64,000 bases of DNA from Symbiodinium sp. CCMP2592 (Eukaryota > Sar > Dinophyceae > Suessiales > Symbiodiniaceae), in assembly GCA_905221615.1 (NCBI GenBank), contig CAJNDT010000970.1, positions 43,439 to 107,438 of the forward strand, given 5' to 3'. Under the pieces are notes generated by a model. It had not been told where the DNA came from. It did not search any database and worked only from the letters and a program-made list of their open reading frames with translations. The position numbers were made by a program, and so were the translations under genes. Shown here piece after piece: positions 39,190 through 49,346 of this stretch. Within the stretch, counting starts at the first letter, position 1. The number at the start of each line of letters is the position of its first letter.

Positions 39190-39330
39190 GAGAAAGGAGA
39201 GATAAAAAAAAATAAAACAGAGATAAGTTAAATCTGTTTTATTTTTTGCTATCTTTTTTTATTTGTTGCTATCTTTTTTTATCTTTTTTTATCTTTTTCT
39301 ATCTTTTTTTATCTGTTTCTAGGAAAATCA
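39190..39330. repeat. Subterminal repeat array, left side of the 10.2-kb transposon
   Basis: Repeated (T/A)ATCTTTTTTT words, several in tandem, with an inverted copy at 39,205-39,245 (AATAAAACAGA...TCTGTTTTATT). The same array, inverted, flanks the right end of the element at 21471-22935. Confidence 0.75.
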
Positions 39331-39408
39331 TTGATTTTCAAAGGTTGAGGACATGGACTGCATTGAACAGACTACATGGAGCTTTCAGCGCGCAATCGCT
39401 CCTTCATT

Positions 39409-41654
39409 TTACCGCAAAGCTCTCAAGAGACCATCGTCTTCGATGAGCCACCAGGAAGCCAGTTTGGAACGACATATGTCGTGCAACTGTCGCACCCTAG
39501 CTGTACTGCGAAAGACTTGGCTGAAACGAGTTTTCTGCTCCATGACATATTCCCTCAGCAACAGGAATGGTTTTTCAGCAGAGCTCACGCAGCAGCGCAC
39601 GACCATGCCTGGGAAAGGCTCCAGCTGGAAATCACCTGGCTTCCAGTGCAAGCCTTTCCATTGGACTGCTTGGAATGTCCTGAGAGTCTGCTGGCCCCAT
39701 TGGACCTTCTTTTCCTTTCCGCAGCAAACCTTGGCACGGCTGTCGAAGTGCGTCTGCAACTGCTCGAAGCAGGAGCAGAGCATGCGGCTCAACACTGCTT
39801 TGGACCATTTTGGTGAGGACACCAAGAGATCCAAGTTCTTGTTTGCAACTCCCTTGTAGACTTGATGTTTCGCCTCAGGAGCGCTTGTATCGATGTAGGC
39901 TCCCCAGGCTTCTATCTGCTTGGCTGCATGATGCCGCCAGTGGTGCTTTGGCTTCATTATTCCTTCACCATAAGCAGCGATGCAGAGGCCGTGGTGCTCC
40001 AGCTGGAGCTGCTGCAGTCTCGCAGTGTCGGGGATGGTTTCCAATCGCTTCAGGTTGCTGAGTTCCCAGTGAATCTTCAGCAAAGCTTCGAAGCTTGCCA
40101 AAGGCTTCAGGAGCCCTTCGCAGTCATCCAACAGTTCCAGCAAGGCAGGGATCATGGGTAGCAGTTGCATGACGTGAGCTGCTTTTCCTTTGTAGGACTT
40201 CGCAGGGAGCCTCGCTGACTGCAGGAGTCTTGCTCTAGAGCGGGGGCCAGACAATCCGAGCACGTGGCTTGGAACTTGCCATGGCAACTCTTCCAGGAGC
40301 GAAGCCAATGAGTCTGCAGATAGCTGCAGCACTCGCTCTGCCTCGTGGATGATGGCTGCCATCTCCACTGCTGCACAGCCTCCGGCCGTGTAGTACACGT
40401 GCAAAACGTCGAAGAAAAACTTGCTCGGCGGGAGTTGTCTCCTGCACAGACCAAGTGGGTAAGTTTCTCGTGTCATGCAGCAAGGGCTTTTACGAGAAAC
40501 CGAAGAATCTTTCTTGCATATCAGACCCTCACATCCTTAAACCATTCCCTAAGTTATGAAGAGCATGATGTCAGGGTTTAGGGTTTATTCACCAGGTTTT
40601 CGCGTCGGGTTTACAAGGGCCGAAACATGGAGTCTCCTCGCAAAGTCATCTTGAAGCAACCCTTCGGGGTTGTACGCTATTCCGCTGAGCATCTCTTCCT
40701 CGGCAAAGAGACTGGCGGATATCTGGCCTTTCCGTGCATGCTGCAAGTCACACCAGTTGAAGAGTTCATCATCACCGATCGGGTCCCACTTCTCCACTTC
40801 GGCCGAGCAGATGTCGCAGACGTATCCGTCAACGTGAGCTGCTTGTAGAAGAGGATGACCTTTCATGAGCACATTCTTGCAAACATGGCATGGCTTCAGG
40901 CCCGAAGCGCCTTTGCAGTTCAGTGCCTGGCGAATAGCTTCTCCGTCCGCGATGACAGCGCTGAGCTTCATTCGGAGAAAGAAGCTGCTGGAGCACCTGA
41001 GTTGCAATATATGTAATACTATATTCTGGGCTTACCTGATTTTCGGAGTCGGGCTATACTCAAAAGTGGCACAAAAAAAAGGTGTGAAGAACAGCAAGCT
41101 CCGGATGTGCTGAGTGGCTCTATGAGGCATCCCTCTTCCAGCTTGTCTTCGGCGGCGAAGCGAAGGAATTGCCGCAGCACGGGGCCAAGGCTTCCTTGCA
41201 TCTGGTTCTTAAGGACGTCTGTGCCGATGACAACGACAGGCAGCCACAGTGCAGCTGCTTGGGTGCCCAGCTCTTTCACCGCAGCATAAAGCAAGCAGCT
41301 TTTTTTCAGTGGGTCCGGAGCTAGCACATTCCCAGCGGTTGTTTCGTCAAAAGAGAGCACGAGGTTCAGCGGATGCTGCGCTGCCTTGCGTTGCGCAGCA
41401 CACAGTGCCTCCGCCAGCGGCGGCACCTCTGCGCAGAGGCATTGCAGCAGCCGGGGCACGCTAGCCATGGCTATGCGGTCTTCACCGTAAGGAACTATTC
41501 GGAAGGTTGTCTCAGGTTTCGTGAGGCGCTTCGTTGCTTGTCGCAGCGCCTCCCGAGTGCAGCCCAGCGCTTCTGCCGCATGGTACGTGGAAGCACTGGC
41601 TCGCCGCAGGCTCTGAGCCGCTGCTTTCGTGGTGACGGCGGCTCGCTTGCCCAT
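39409..41654 (-). CDS. DDE-type transposase candidate, split into exons
   Basis: Three minus-strand frames: 41654-41019, 41007-40585 and 40476-39409. The first starts MGKRAAVTTKAAAQSLRR with a helix-turn-helix-like region and has VLSFDETTAGNVL, a candidate first Asp. The second has AVIADGEAIRQALNCKGASGLKPCHVCKNVL, a second Asp followed by a CxxC pair. The third has KPKHHWRHHAAKQI...PEAKHQVYKGVA, with His pairs and Glu. An Asp...Asp-CxxC...HxxxH-Glu layout matches CACTA/Mirage/Chapaev transposases. A 39-nt GTAAGC...CAG intron is likely at 40997-41035, and another between 40585 and 40476. Exact splicing is unresolved. It should cut and join the CACAGTGGG ends. Confidence 0.6.
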
Positions 41655-41983
41655 GGCTGTGCACAGGACTCACTACATCGAGCCTTCTATATGTATTTGA
41701 GCAGCACAGACGAACAGGAGTTAGCTGGCCAGAAAGAAGGCAATGCAAAAGCTCGAGTCTCCTTTAGGCTGAGCAGGATCTTAGAGGGCAAAACAGGGGC
41801 CTTATTAACAAGAATACGATTTTGAGGCCCCTTATTCTATATTATAATAGGGAACTGGTACGGAAGACAGGGTGAGAGCAATTCTTTTGCAGCCTCGGGC
41901 TTTCCTGTTGCAGTAATTTTTGCGGGCCATGCCGCAGAGACAGATCTACAGATCATCTACTCTCCAGCATCACCTGCAGCCGC

Positions 41984-42442
41984 TTACTCCTTCGTCGAGC
42001 AGCGGGCCTGCTTGCGCGGCTTCTTGTCGGCTTTCAGCGCCTTGCGCAGCCGCAGCTTCTCGACCCAGGGGCTCCGCGGCTGCGTAGCAGGGAGGCTGGA
42101 ACAGGTGCTCTTCGCTGGTGTTACTGCAGGAGGCGACAGCTCAGCGTGCTTTCCCTCAGCGTCCGGAGTCCCTTGCAGCTGCGCTGCAGACTTCGTCGGC
42201 TCCTGGCGAGCTGCAGGCGGCTCCCAGCGAACAGTCGTCGCTTCCTCAGACGGGCCTGGGGAGGTAACGCGACGGTACTGCTTCCGCTCGTTCTCGCCGA
42301 GCAGTGTGGACGCCGTTTTGGAGTTAGCTTGCAACGTGAACGCATGATTTAGTGTCATGTTGTCCATGTACTGGCCCTTGCTGTAGAAAAGGCGAACCCG
42401 GTCGCACTCTGCGGCGCGCTGGGCAGCACGGAACAGCGGCAT
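41984..42442 (-). CDS. Basic Pro/Ser-rich protein of the 10.2-kb transposon
   Basis: A 152-residue frame (MPLFRAAQRAAECDRVRLFYSKG...). The first 45 residues look folded; the rest is Pro/Ala/Thr-rich and ends in a basic RKALKADKKPRKQARC tail. No family is recognised. It lies between the transposase and the zinc-protein gene, same strand. It may be an exon of either neighbour rather than a separate gene. Confidence 0.4.
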   Translation of the reverse strand: MPLFRAAQRAAECDRVRLFYSKGQYMDNMTLNHAFTLQANSKTASTLLGENERKQYRRVTSPGPSEEATTVRWEPPAARQEPTKSAAQLQGTPDAEGKHAELSPPAVTPAKSTCSSLPATQPRSPWVEKLRLRKALKADKKPRKQARCSTKE

Positions 42443-42868
42443 GTGGTGACAAGCCGAGCAAGAGCAGCTAGAACAAAAAGACGCCTACACAAACCTTTGA
42501 ATTCGAGCCGTCGCAAGCAGTGTTCCTATGTATGCCATGCTAGAAGAACATGTTGCAAAAAAATAAGCGTCTCATCCTAAACTCACATCTCACAACGACC
42601 TGAGTCGAGGAGTTCGCGCTGGGAAGTTTTTTTTTCTTGCGCATCCCTCTGGTCAGCAGTCGCGTGTTCAGAGGACACACCAAAGTGGTCCACGTATGCA
42701 CTTAATTGCTTGGCGCTTTGATACCGCGAGCAAGGCCGATGGCGTGGCAATGCTGCGCAGGCATCAAAGCGAAAACGCGGCTCTGAGGTCTGCCGAGGTG
42801 ACAGGAGAGACGAGACCCACTCTCATCTTCCCGCCGCAGCAAGCACAGCGCGTGCAAGCAGCGTCGAC

Positions 42869-44021
42869 TCACTCCTCGTCACCCTGGGACTTGCCTTTAG
42901 CCTTGGCCTTGGCGCGCCTCTTCGGCGTCGCAGCAGGCTTTGCCTCGGCACGCAGAAGACTCGCCTCGGTCAGGACGTGTGCTTTCTCGAAAGACAGGGT
43001 CTTGTCCAGGGCCCCGCTGTTCAAGAACTCCTTCGCTTCCGCAAGCAGCGCCTCGGCCTTGGCCTTCTTGCCGGTGTCGGTCACCTGCAGCAGCAAGGGG
43101 CTCAGCAAGGACACTGCTTGGGACGCCGTGGCCGTGTCCTTCTTAAAGCTCTTCAACTGCTTCTTCTCCCGAAGCTTGCGCTGCTTCTTGCTTTCCTTGT
43201 CCTCCTTGTTTTCCTTCTCTTCGTCGTCGGAAGAAACCAGCTCCACTGCCTCTTCCCCACTTGGTCGGCTCCGCTTGGTCTTCTTCGCACGAAGCGTCAC
43301 GGTCGTGCCTTCTTTTCTTTTGATGGACTGCTTCTCCGTCCTAGTCTCATTCAAGATGTCCAACTTGTAGACCTTGCCGAGCTTCGGATCATCCTTGACG
43401 ATCCCTGCCGCCTCCACGGTCTTTGGGTCCCAGCCTTGGAAAGCCCAGACGCTCAGCGGCAGATAGTCAGATCCCACGCTGGAGGCTGAGCTGCTCTGGA
43501 CGGACGTCTCCAGGGCCAAGTTGACCTGCGTCGAAACCTTCTGCAGGCAGAGCTTGCCATCCGGACATGTCATCTTCGCGACATTGCTGTAGAAAGCACA
43601 GATCTCGTCGCTGCCGAGCTGCCGAAACGAGTCCGGCAGGTCCAGGCGGCAGAGAAAAGTGCTGAGCTTGTTGCAGCTGCTGCAAAGGAAGCTGTTCCTG
43701 CTCTTCTGGTGCATTTCTGCTTGCGAAAAGAGCTTGCGGCACTTGGCACAAGCTTTCTGCACTTGCAGTTGCAGCACCGGTGCAGAAGGCTCTGTCGCAG
43801 GGACCAGGGCCGGGGCTTGGGTCGGCAAGGCTGCAGCCTCCAGCACCTCGGCTTGGGGCGTCAAGCCTGCGCTTTGCCAGAACTGGGAAGCAGCCTCTTC
43901 GCCAGCTTGCTCCGCGTTGAGCTGCGTCTCCTTTCAGAGCTAAGATTAATTCTGCTGCTTGGGGGCATGTGTATACTGTACCATCCACAGAGTCCTGAGT
44001 GCTGGGGTTTGCGCTGGCCAT
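42869..44021 (-). CDS. Zinc-ribbon nuclear-type accessory protein of the 10.2-kb transposon
   Basis: Exon 1 starts at the ATG at 44021 (MASANPSTQD). Exon 2 runs from 43930, after an AG|G acceptor, to the stop at 42869. The protein has CAKCRKLF...FLCSSCNKL (two CxxC pairs, likely one zinc site), a DYLPLSVWAFQGWD segment, an acidic EEKENKEDKESKK patch and a Lys/Arg/Ala-rich tail (RRAKAKAKGKSQ). The same first exons survive in the 1,465-bp derivative at 22448-22720, so the gene is part of the transposon, not a chance neighbour. It may bind subterminal repeats as TnpA-like proteins do. The exact exon 1 donor is uncertain. Confidence 0.6.
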
Positions 44022-44246
44022 GCTTTGTAGGCACGACTGAAAAGGGAGCTCCCGGGGACAAGAACTGCACACTGCTAACAGGATTCGAGCCAGAGGGGCC
44101 ACACAGTCTACAGGACCTCTGGGCCACTATTGGAGACCCGGGGAGGGCGTAGTGCGGTGTAGTGCGGACCTGGCCCTGGAACCCTGGAAGGCTGTAGTGC
44201 TCGAAGCTCTCTAGGATTCTGGAACCCTGGGCCCCCGTAGTGCCGC

Positions 44247-44375
44247 GTAGTGCGTGTAGTGCCTGGGCTGGGCCTTAAGACTGGAGGCCCGGGGAGTGCG
44301 TGTAGTGCCTGGTCTGGGCCTTAAGACTGGAGGCCCAGGGAGTGCGTGTAGTGTCTGGGCTGGGCCTTAAGGCTT
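44247..44375. repeat. 61-bp tandem repeat with GTAGTGCGTGTAGTGC core
   Basis: About two to three copies of a unit containing TAGTGCCTGGGCTGGGCCTTAAG and GGAGTGCGTG. Shorter related words begin at about 44,150. The inverse of these words lies at 22,190-22,320 in the 1,465-bp derivative, so the repeat belongs to the transposon family. Confidence 0.7.
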
Positions 44376-44674
44376 GAGGATTTAGGAGCAACATCTCCAG
44401 ACTCAGAGCTGAGGCCTGCAAGTCTGCCTCGCAGTCTTTTTTGCTGTTCCAAGTCTGCGGAGCCTTTCACTTCTAGGGACCTCAGGTCCGAAGACAGAGA
44501 CGAATTACACGAACGACTTTGGCGACGATAGCCTTGCCTAATTAATGCCTCTGGGCAGGTGCAAGTAAAAAACTGCGACGAGAGACTCCTGAATTTCCTA
44601 CCTCTCGGCAGGTGCAATAAAAAACTACATGCAGTGACTCAAGGCAGCTCCCTTGCGGCAGTCTGTTCCGTCGG

Positions 44675-46300
44675 TCAGGGTTTCCGCGCCTTGGCCAGCA
44701 GCCGGGCCCGCCCGTCCAGCAGCAACTTCTTGACCGTTTCGTGCTCTTGCCCCACCTTCTTGTTGCCCTGCTCATGTAGCTGTCCAATCCATTCTTTGTG
44801 CTTGCTGTGCATTCTCTCCTCGATACACACCAGCAGCCGCTTCTTGCCGCCGGACACAGAGCACAAGTAGCTCTTGGTGGCTGCATACACCACACTGATG
44901 CGCTCCACCGGGCAGGCCTCTGGCTCCGGACTCGGAGCTTCCGCCGGCTTGCTCTGGGCGGCCCCGCGTTTCCCAACTTTGGCTTCAGCCACGGGCAGGT
45001 CCAAGGCTGCAACGCCGTCCTTCTTGCTTTTCTTCTTCTTCTGCTGCGCCGGTGCTGGCTTCGGCTTGGCCGTCGCTGGTGTTTTCTGGCGGCAGCGACG
45101 CACAGGCGCACTTGCGTCTTCGGGCACTTCGGCCGCCTTCGCTGGCTCCTCGTGTTTTGCTTGCTTCCGGGCCTTTTTCAGATCGTCTACGCAATCGAGC
45201 AAGCTCCGCTTAGGCACGAGTGGCTTAGCGCTTGAAGGAGCTGGCTTGCTTGCAACTTCAGGGGCTGCTGCAACCGACTCCTGCACAGCAGGCTCCCTGT
45301 GTCCGCTCCCTATCCCCGCAGTCTGCTTCGCAAGGTCTGCGTGCGTCAAGACAGCACGGCACTCGGGAGCTTGCTCAAGCAAAACAGGGACTTCAAGAGC
45401 GAGGCCCTGGGGTGGCGGCTGCGGGACTTCAAGGGCGAGCTCCTGCCGTGGCGGCTGCGGGACTTGAAGGGCGAGCTCCTGCAGTGGCGGCTGCGGCACT
45501 GCCACGCCTGAAGGCGCCGGCAGAGCCAGCTGAAGTTCAGCTGGCAAGGCGGCCGGCGCAGGGGCAGGCAGGGAGAGGAAGCTCTTGGAGGCTTTCCCTG
45601 CAGCCTTCTTGCCCAGCAATGCGTGGTTAGAACGCAAGGGCAAACCATTCTGCAACAGAAGGAAATCGCTAAAAATCGGAGGTAAGATGATCTGCTGCGG
45701 AGGCGTAGTGTAGAAGACATTCGGAAAGGAGAGCAGGCGCGGGTCTGCTGGGAGCTCCTGGATGACAGCACCGCTCCACGGAGCTGCTTTGTCTAAGTAG
45801 GAGCGCGCACGGGCCTTGCACTTCAGGAAAAGCTCGTGCGCCGTCTGCGGGTGGAGCAGTGCCGGTTTCTGTCGCAAGTTCACCAACACGGTCACAACAC
45901 CTAAGGTCGGTTCGGTAGGCGTGCGAAGTCCGCAAGACAGCAGCCACTGCATGAGCAGGTCCAGCTTCACATACATGCCATCATCGCTCAGGAGGCAGCG
46001 AAGGAGAGCTGCTGGCAGGTAGAGCGGGAGACTGCACCAGTTCTGGCGCGGAGTCTTCCCGGCAGCTGGCAGCCGGAGACGTTCCTCCAAGGCTGTGCGC
46101 AGACGCTGCTTCACGCTGTCTGGCAGGTTGGCGTCTCTCAGCAGAACCGTGGCCTCTTGACTCTGCTCTAGCGTGAGGTCCTGTGCCCGCAAGGTCAGCT
46201 GCAGCACTTTCGACACGTGCGGCTGCAGGAGGTTGGACTCCGCGCCGAGCACGCTGGCAAGCTGCACCAGGGCCCGAACGTGCTCCACAACTGGAGACAT
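44675..46300 (-). CDS. Large Pro/Ala-rich protein of the 10.2-kb transposon
   Basis: The frame is open from 46441, but its first codons translate TTTAGGG-like repeats, so I place the start at the Met at 46300 (MSPVVEHVRALVQLASVLGAE), giving 541 residues. Residues 1-210 look folded and helical (LRAQDLTLEQSQEATVLLRD, LPAALLRCLLSDDGMYVKLDLLMQWLL). Three or four ELAL(E/Q)VPQPP repeats follow (about 265-310), then a Lys-rich segment and an Ile/Val strand-rich end with SYLCSVSGGKKRLLVCIEERM. The N-terminal part resembles TFIIS N-terminal or other helical bundles only vaguely. Function unknown. Confidence 0.5.
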   Translation of the reverse strand: MSPVVEHVRALVQLASVLGAESNLLQPHVSKVLQLTLRAQDLTLEQSQEATVLLRDANLPDSVKQRLRTALEERLRLPAAGKTPRQNWCSLPLYLPAALLRCLLSDDGMYVKLDLLMQWLLSCGLRTPTEPTLGVVTVLVNLRQKPALLHPQTAHELFLKCKARARSYLDKAAPWSGAVIQELPADPRLLSFPNVFYTTPPQQIILPPIFSDFLLLQNGLPLRSNHALLGKKAAGKASKSFLSLPAPAPAALPAELQLALPAPSGVAVPQPPLQELALQVPQPPRQELALEVPQPPPQGLALEVPVLLEQAPECRAVLTHADLAKQTAGIGSGHREPAVQESVAAAPEVASKPAPSSAKPLVPKRSLLDCVDDLKKARKQAKHEEPAKAAEVPEDASAPVRRCRQKTPATAKPKPAPAQQKKKKSKKDGVAALDLPVAEAKVGKRGAAQSKPAEAPSPEPEACPVERISVVYAATKSYLCSVSGGKKRLLVCIEERMHSKHKEWIGQLHEQGNKKVGQEHETVKKLLLDGRARLLAKARKP

Positions 46301-46384
46301 CGGACACAGCAGAAAGGCTCGAGACGAAACACCTGGAGCCGGAAGCCTCATGCCGGCAGCAAGGTGAGTGTTTGTGCATGCGAG

Positions 46385-46460
46385 AACCTTGCAGGTTTTT
46401 TTAGGGTTTAGGGTTTGATTTAGGGTTGAGGGTTGCCGCACACGAAAGATTTCTTGGCCT
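46385..46460. repeat. TTTAGGG-like (telomere-type) tract
   Basis: TTTTTTAGGGTTTAGGGTTTG continues with TTTAGGGTTGAGGGTTG. TTTAGGG is the known telomeric unit of dinoflagellates and plants. Similar short tracts lie at about 33,768, 40,563, 48,003 and 48,090, all in non-coding gaps. Confidence 0.75.
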
Positions 46461-46535
46461 CAAGGTTAAGGGCTTAATAAGGGTTTTCGAGGGTTCAGGC
46501 TTTAGGGCCCCAGGTTGGAAACCCTCTATATAACC

Positions 46536-46539
<4 letters not shown>

Positions 46540-46619
<80 letters not shown>

Positions 46620-46622
46620 ACC
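46540..46622. repeat. AT dinucleotide microsatellite
   Basis: Alternating AT with a few TATATGTA interruptions runs for about 80 bp upstream of the 46300 start. Predicted IYIYIY peptides over it are artefacts. Confidence 0.9.
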
Positions 46623-46744
46623 TTACGCTACAAAGCAAGAGCATGTCCGTACTTTTTAGCAGGGCACCCGCGCGGCAGAGCTGCACAGTCTCTCTAAGCT
46701 GGGTGCCGCGGGGCGCAGCTCTCTACGCACAGCACAGGCCTACG

Positions 46745-47032
46745 GTGCATGCGGCTTGCGAGGAGCGCACAGTCCCACGCAGGTGCAGCTGCAACCCTGT
46801 GACAGGGGAGCGCACTCTGCGGGGACGTGCAGCTCAACTCGGGTGCATGCGGCTTTCGAGGAGCGCACAGTCCCACGCAGGTGCAGCTGCAACCCTGTGA
46901 CAGGGGAGCGCACTCTGCGGGGACGTGCAGCTCAACTCGAAAGCATGCGGCCTTCCAGGAGCGCACAGTCCCACGCAGGTGCAGCTGCAACCCAGGGGAG
47001 CGCACTCTGCGGGGACGTGCAGCTCAACTGGA
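46745..47032. repeat. 98-bp tandem repeat, three copies
   Basis: Copies start at 46745, 46843 and 46941, each beginning G/A-GCATGCGGC and containing GAGCGCACAGTCCCACGCAG and GGGGACGTGCAGCTCAACT. The third copy lacks eight bases. The array lies just downstream of the gene at 47043-47997. Confidence 0.9.
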
Positions 47033-47042
47033 CGTAAACCCT

Positions 47043-47997
47043 TCAAGGCCCTCGCTTCAGAGCCGTGACGGCGATCTGGAACAGGCCTGTCAAGGTTGCG
47101 CCGTAGTCGTCTGTTTGCGGCGGCGGTGGTGCGTCTGTCTGCGCCGGTCGCGGTGGCGTTTTTGGCCGAGGCGTCAGGCGCACCTTGGGAGCCGGAGCCT
47201 CCACAGCTGGCTGCGCCTGGCTCGCACGCGCCGCTCCGGAGCGACCACTTGAAGACGCTCCGCCACTTCCAGCACGACTCCCTCGCCGGGTGGGCCTCGG
47301 CTTCGGAGAGGTGGCGGAGGCCTTGTCCTGGTCCTCGTAAAAGGACCGCCACAACTCCTCACTGCGGACCTGGGCCAACTCCTTGGCCTTCTCCTCACTG
47401 CAACCCTTCTGCTGGCGCAGCAGCGCGGTGAGGTGAAAGACACTCATGCAGTGCTGCTGCACCGCAAAGTCGTCGTCACTCACGTGCCGTCCGCACACGG
47501 TGCAGGGCTTCCGCGGCAGAGGTTCGTGGGTCGAGGGCGCTCTGCATGGGAGCTGCTCCCACGCTGTCCAGGCGCCCTCGCTTCTCCACGCGCTGACCCT
47601 CTTGCCCGCAGCGGCTCTCCAGCTGCTTGCGGAGCTTCTCCGCTCGTCTCGCTGGTGGCGTCCCGGAGGGCGTGCGCGGTCTCTCCTTTCCGCGGTCCCT
47701 TTTTTTGTGGCCCTCACGCGACCGCTTTCGTTCTTTTTTCTTCTCCTCGCTTCGGCGGCGACGCCGCCCCCTGTCGTGACTTCTCCCGCGGCGGCGGTCC
47801 TTACGCTCAGCCTCCGGCCGGCGGTCCGTGCGCTCAGCCTCCGGCTTCGCACGGCCGGTCGGAGCAGGGGGCGCCTCAGCTTTTGCCTCGAAAGGCGAGA
47901 CTCTGGCAGCTGCGGAGGGCTCGGCGTCTGCCTGCGCAGGCGGGGCTGGCGCAGGCTGCGACTCCTCCGCAGAGTCCGAGTCCGAGGCGGAAGTCAC
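47043..47997 (-). CDS. RS-rich protein with U1/matrin-type zinc finger, frame change inside
   Basis: Two overlapping minus frames fit one product. 47997-47476 starts MTSASDSDSAEESQPAP and is dominated by Arg/Lys/Glu/Asp repeats (DRGRRRRRSEEKKKERKRS), like splicing-factor RS domains. The frame of 47852-47043 then gives CTVCGRHVSDDDFAVQQHCMSVFH, with spacing C-x2-C-x13-H-x5-H close to U1-type C2H2 fingers, then ALLRQQKGCSEEKAKELAQ and a Pro-rich end. The frames meet near 47,500-47,560, where an intron or a one-base change must be assumed. The domain mix suggests an RNA-binding or splicing-related protein, unusual cargo for a DNA transposon. Confidence 0.5.
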
Positions 47998-48378
47998 CTG
48001 CTCGGGTCTTATGGGTTTAAGGTTTAGGTTTCTGGTGGAGAGTTATGTGGCCTATATATGGGTTTAGAGAAGCATTCGGGATTCATTTTTTTTTAAGGTT
48101 TAGGGGTATATATAGGGTGCAGGAGTAAAAAGATCCAGCCTCCGCACCCTTGCTTTTGTCCTCCATGGCTTGGAGGCTTCCAGGTGACCTACACAGTCTA
48201 AGACTTCCACACAGAAGCTCAAAAAGCTGCGGCGTGAAAGAAGGTTTCAAAAGCAGGACCCTGCACTACACGGAACTGCAACACGTGAATTCTGCAAAAG
48301 ACCATATGAGGCACGAACTTCCTGTCTATGTTTTTCCCAGTCAAAGCTGCCTATAGTAACAAAGCATGCTTGACATGT

Positions 48379-48936
48379 CTAGTCAAGCTCCTCGAGCCAG
48401 CTCTCACGCTGCGACTGCCGCCGCTGCTGATCTTCGTGCTCACCCTGCTGCGCCAAGCTTGCCGTGTCCCCCATGCCTGCTGCTGCATCTGCAACGGCTG
48501 AGTTCTGCGACTCACTCCCTGTGCTCTGCGGCAGCGCTAGATCCAAAGCCAGAGCATCAGAAGAGGCCGTCCTTGCAGGGTCTGCCCCTGTACTCGCCGC
48601 AGTCCTCCCCCGCAGGTGAGAAATCGCGGCACTGCGACGGGCACACCGGTGTGAGTGAACACCAACCTGACACGTACTACAGCAGTGCCGGTGAGGCGCA
48701 AACAAGAGCCTGCTGCAGCCCGGGGTGCTACAAGAACGCACTTCTTGATCCGGGGTTGGACCGCAGTCGGTGCTGCTGGAAGCCGTCGCAGCCTCCTCTC
48801 TCAAAAGCCTGCGCGCTCTGCACCCGCTGCTGTGCGAGTAAGGGCAGCGCCGACAGCAGTGACGAAAACCGAAAGAGCAAAGGTTTCCACAAAGCTCGTG
48901 GTTGACACAAGCAAAAGCTGGAACGCCAGACGACAT
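48379..48936 (-). CDS. Protein with two CxxC/HCCxxC Cys-His repeats
   Basis: A 185-residue frame. Residues 10-43 read CVNHELCGNLCSFGFRHCCRRCPYSHSSGCRARR. Residues about 68-101 repeat the layout: CSTPGCSRLLFAPHRHCCSTCQVGVHSHRC. The shared pattern C-x4-C, then HCC-x2-C, then HS/H-x-C looks like a duplicated zinc-binding module. The remaining 80 residues are Ala/Ser/Gln-rich. From memory, similar HCC-x2-C-x-HS modules occur in many dinoflagellate proteins of unknown role. It is the rightmost gene of the 10.2-kb transposon. The true 5' end is uncertain. Confidence 0.5.
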   Translation of the reverse strand: MSSGVPAFACVNHELCGNLCSFGFRHCCRRCPYSHSSGCRARRLLREEAATASSSTDCGPTPDQEVRSCSTPGCSRLLFAPHRHCCSTCQVGVHSHRCARRSAAISHLRGRTAASTGADPARTASSDALALDLALPQSTGSESQNSAVADAAAGMGDTASLAQQGEHEDQQRRQSQRESWLEELD

Positions 48937-49049
48937 GCTATCTATATATGCGCATGCATCGAGCCGAGACGTCTGCCCAAAACATGTGGAGTCATGATAC
49001 GAAAATGAATCACGGCTGGCTGTGCTTTTGAAACCCTGTTGGCACTCGA

Positions 49050-49140
49050 ACTATCTCTGTTTTATTTTTTTTTATCTTTTTTTATCTTTTTTTATCTTTT
49101 TTTATTTTTTTTTATTTCCTACTATCTTTTTTTTCCTCTC
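49050..49140. repeat. Subterminal repeat array, right side of the 10.2-kb transposon
   Basis: Tandem TTTTTTTATC words, followed by a palindrome-rich terminal 150 bp (GATAGTATCTTGAGATAGAG...). The terminal part matches 21,471-21,660 of the small derivative in inverted sense. Confidence 0.75.
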
Positions 49141-49346
49141 TGGAACATCCGTGCTTCTTAACCACTTTGGCGCAGCTATCTTTTCTAAGTCTGTTCTAAG
49201 TCTTTTATCTCTCGCCATCTTCAGTCGAAGATAGTATCTTGAGATAGAGATAGAAACGAGATACACCATGCCTAAGTCACTTATAAATGGGTTATAACCT
49301 GGATAGTATCTCACCTTTCTCACCTATCTTCAAACAACCCACTGTG

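Larger units (their letters stand above)
39156..49346 (-). mobile_element. 10.2-kb DNA transposon with CACAGTGGG termini (CACTA/Mirage/Chapaev-like)
   Basis: The ends are CACAGTGGGTTGTTTGA and its inverse. TA lies on each side (39154-39155 and 49347-49348), a 2-bp duplication. Subterminal regions carry arrays of ATCTTTTTTT/AGATAAAAAA words, as transposase-binding repeats do in CACTA elements. All supported genes read on the minus strand: a DDE-type transposase candidate at 39409-41654 and several zinc-binding or basic proteins. The gag frame of the host retrotransposon is kept across the insertion site, which fixes the ends. The superfamily is inferred from termini, duplication size and transposase motifs. 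Confidence 0.8.

Noticed and set aside
46300-46441. Start of the large transposon protein at 46441
   Set aside because: The first 47 codons translate TTTAGGG-like repeats and adjacent non-coding DNA; the Met at 46300 is more likely.
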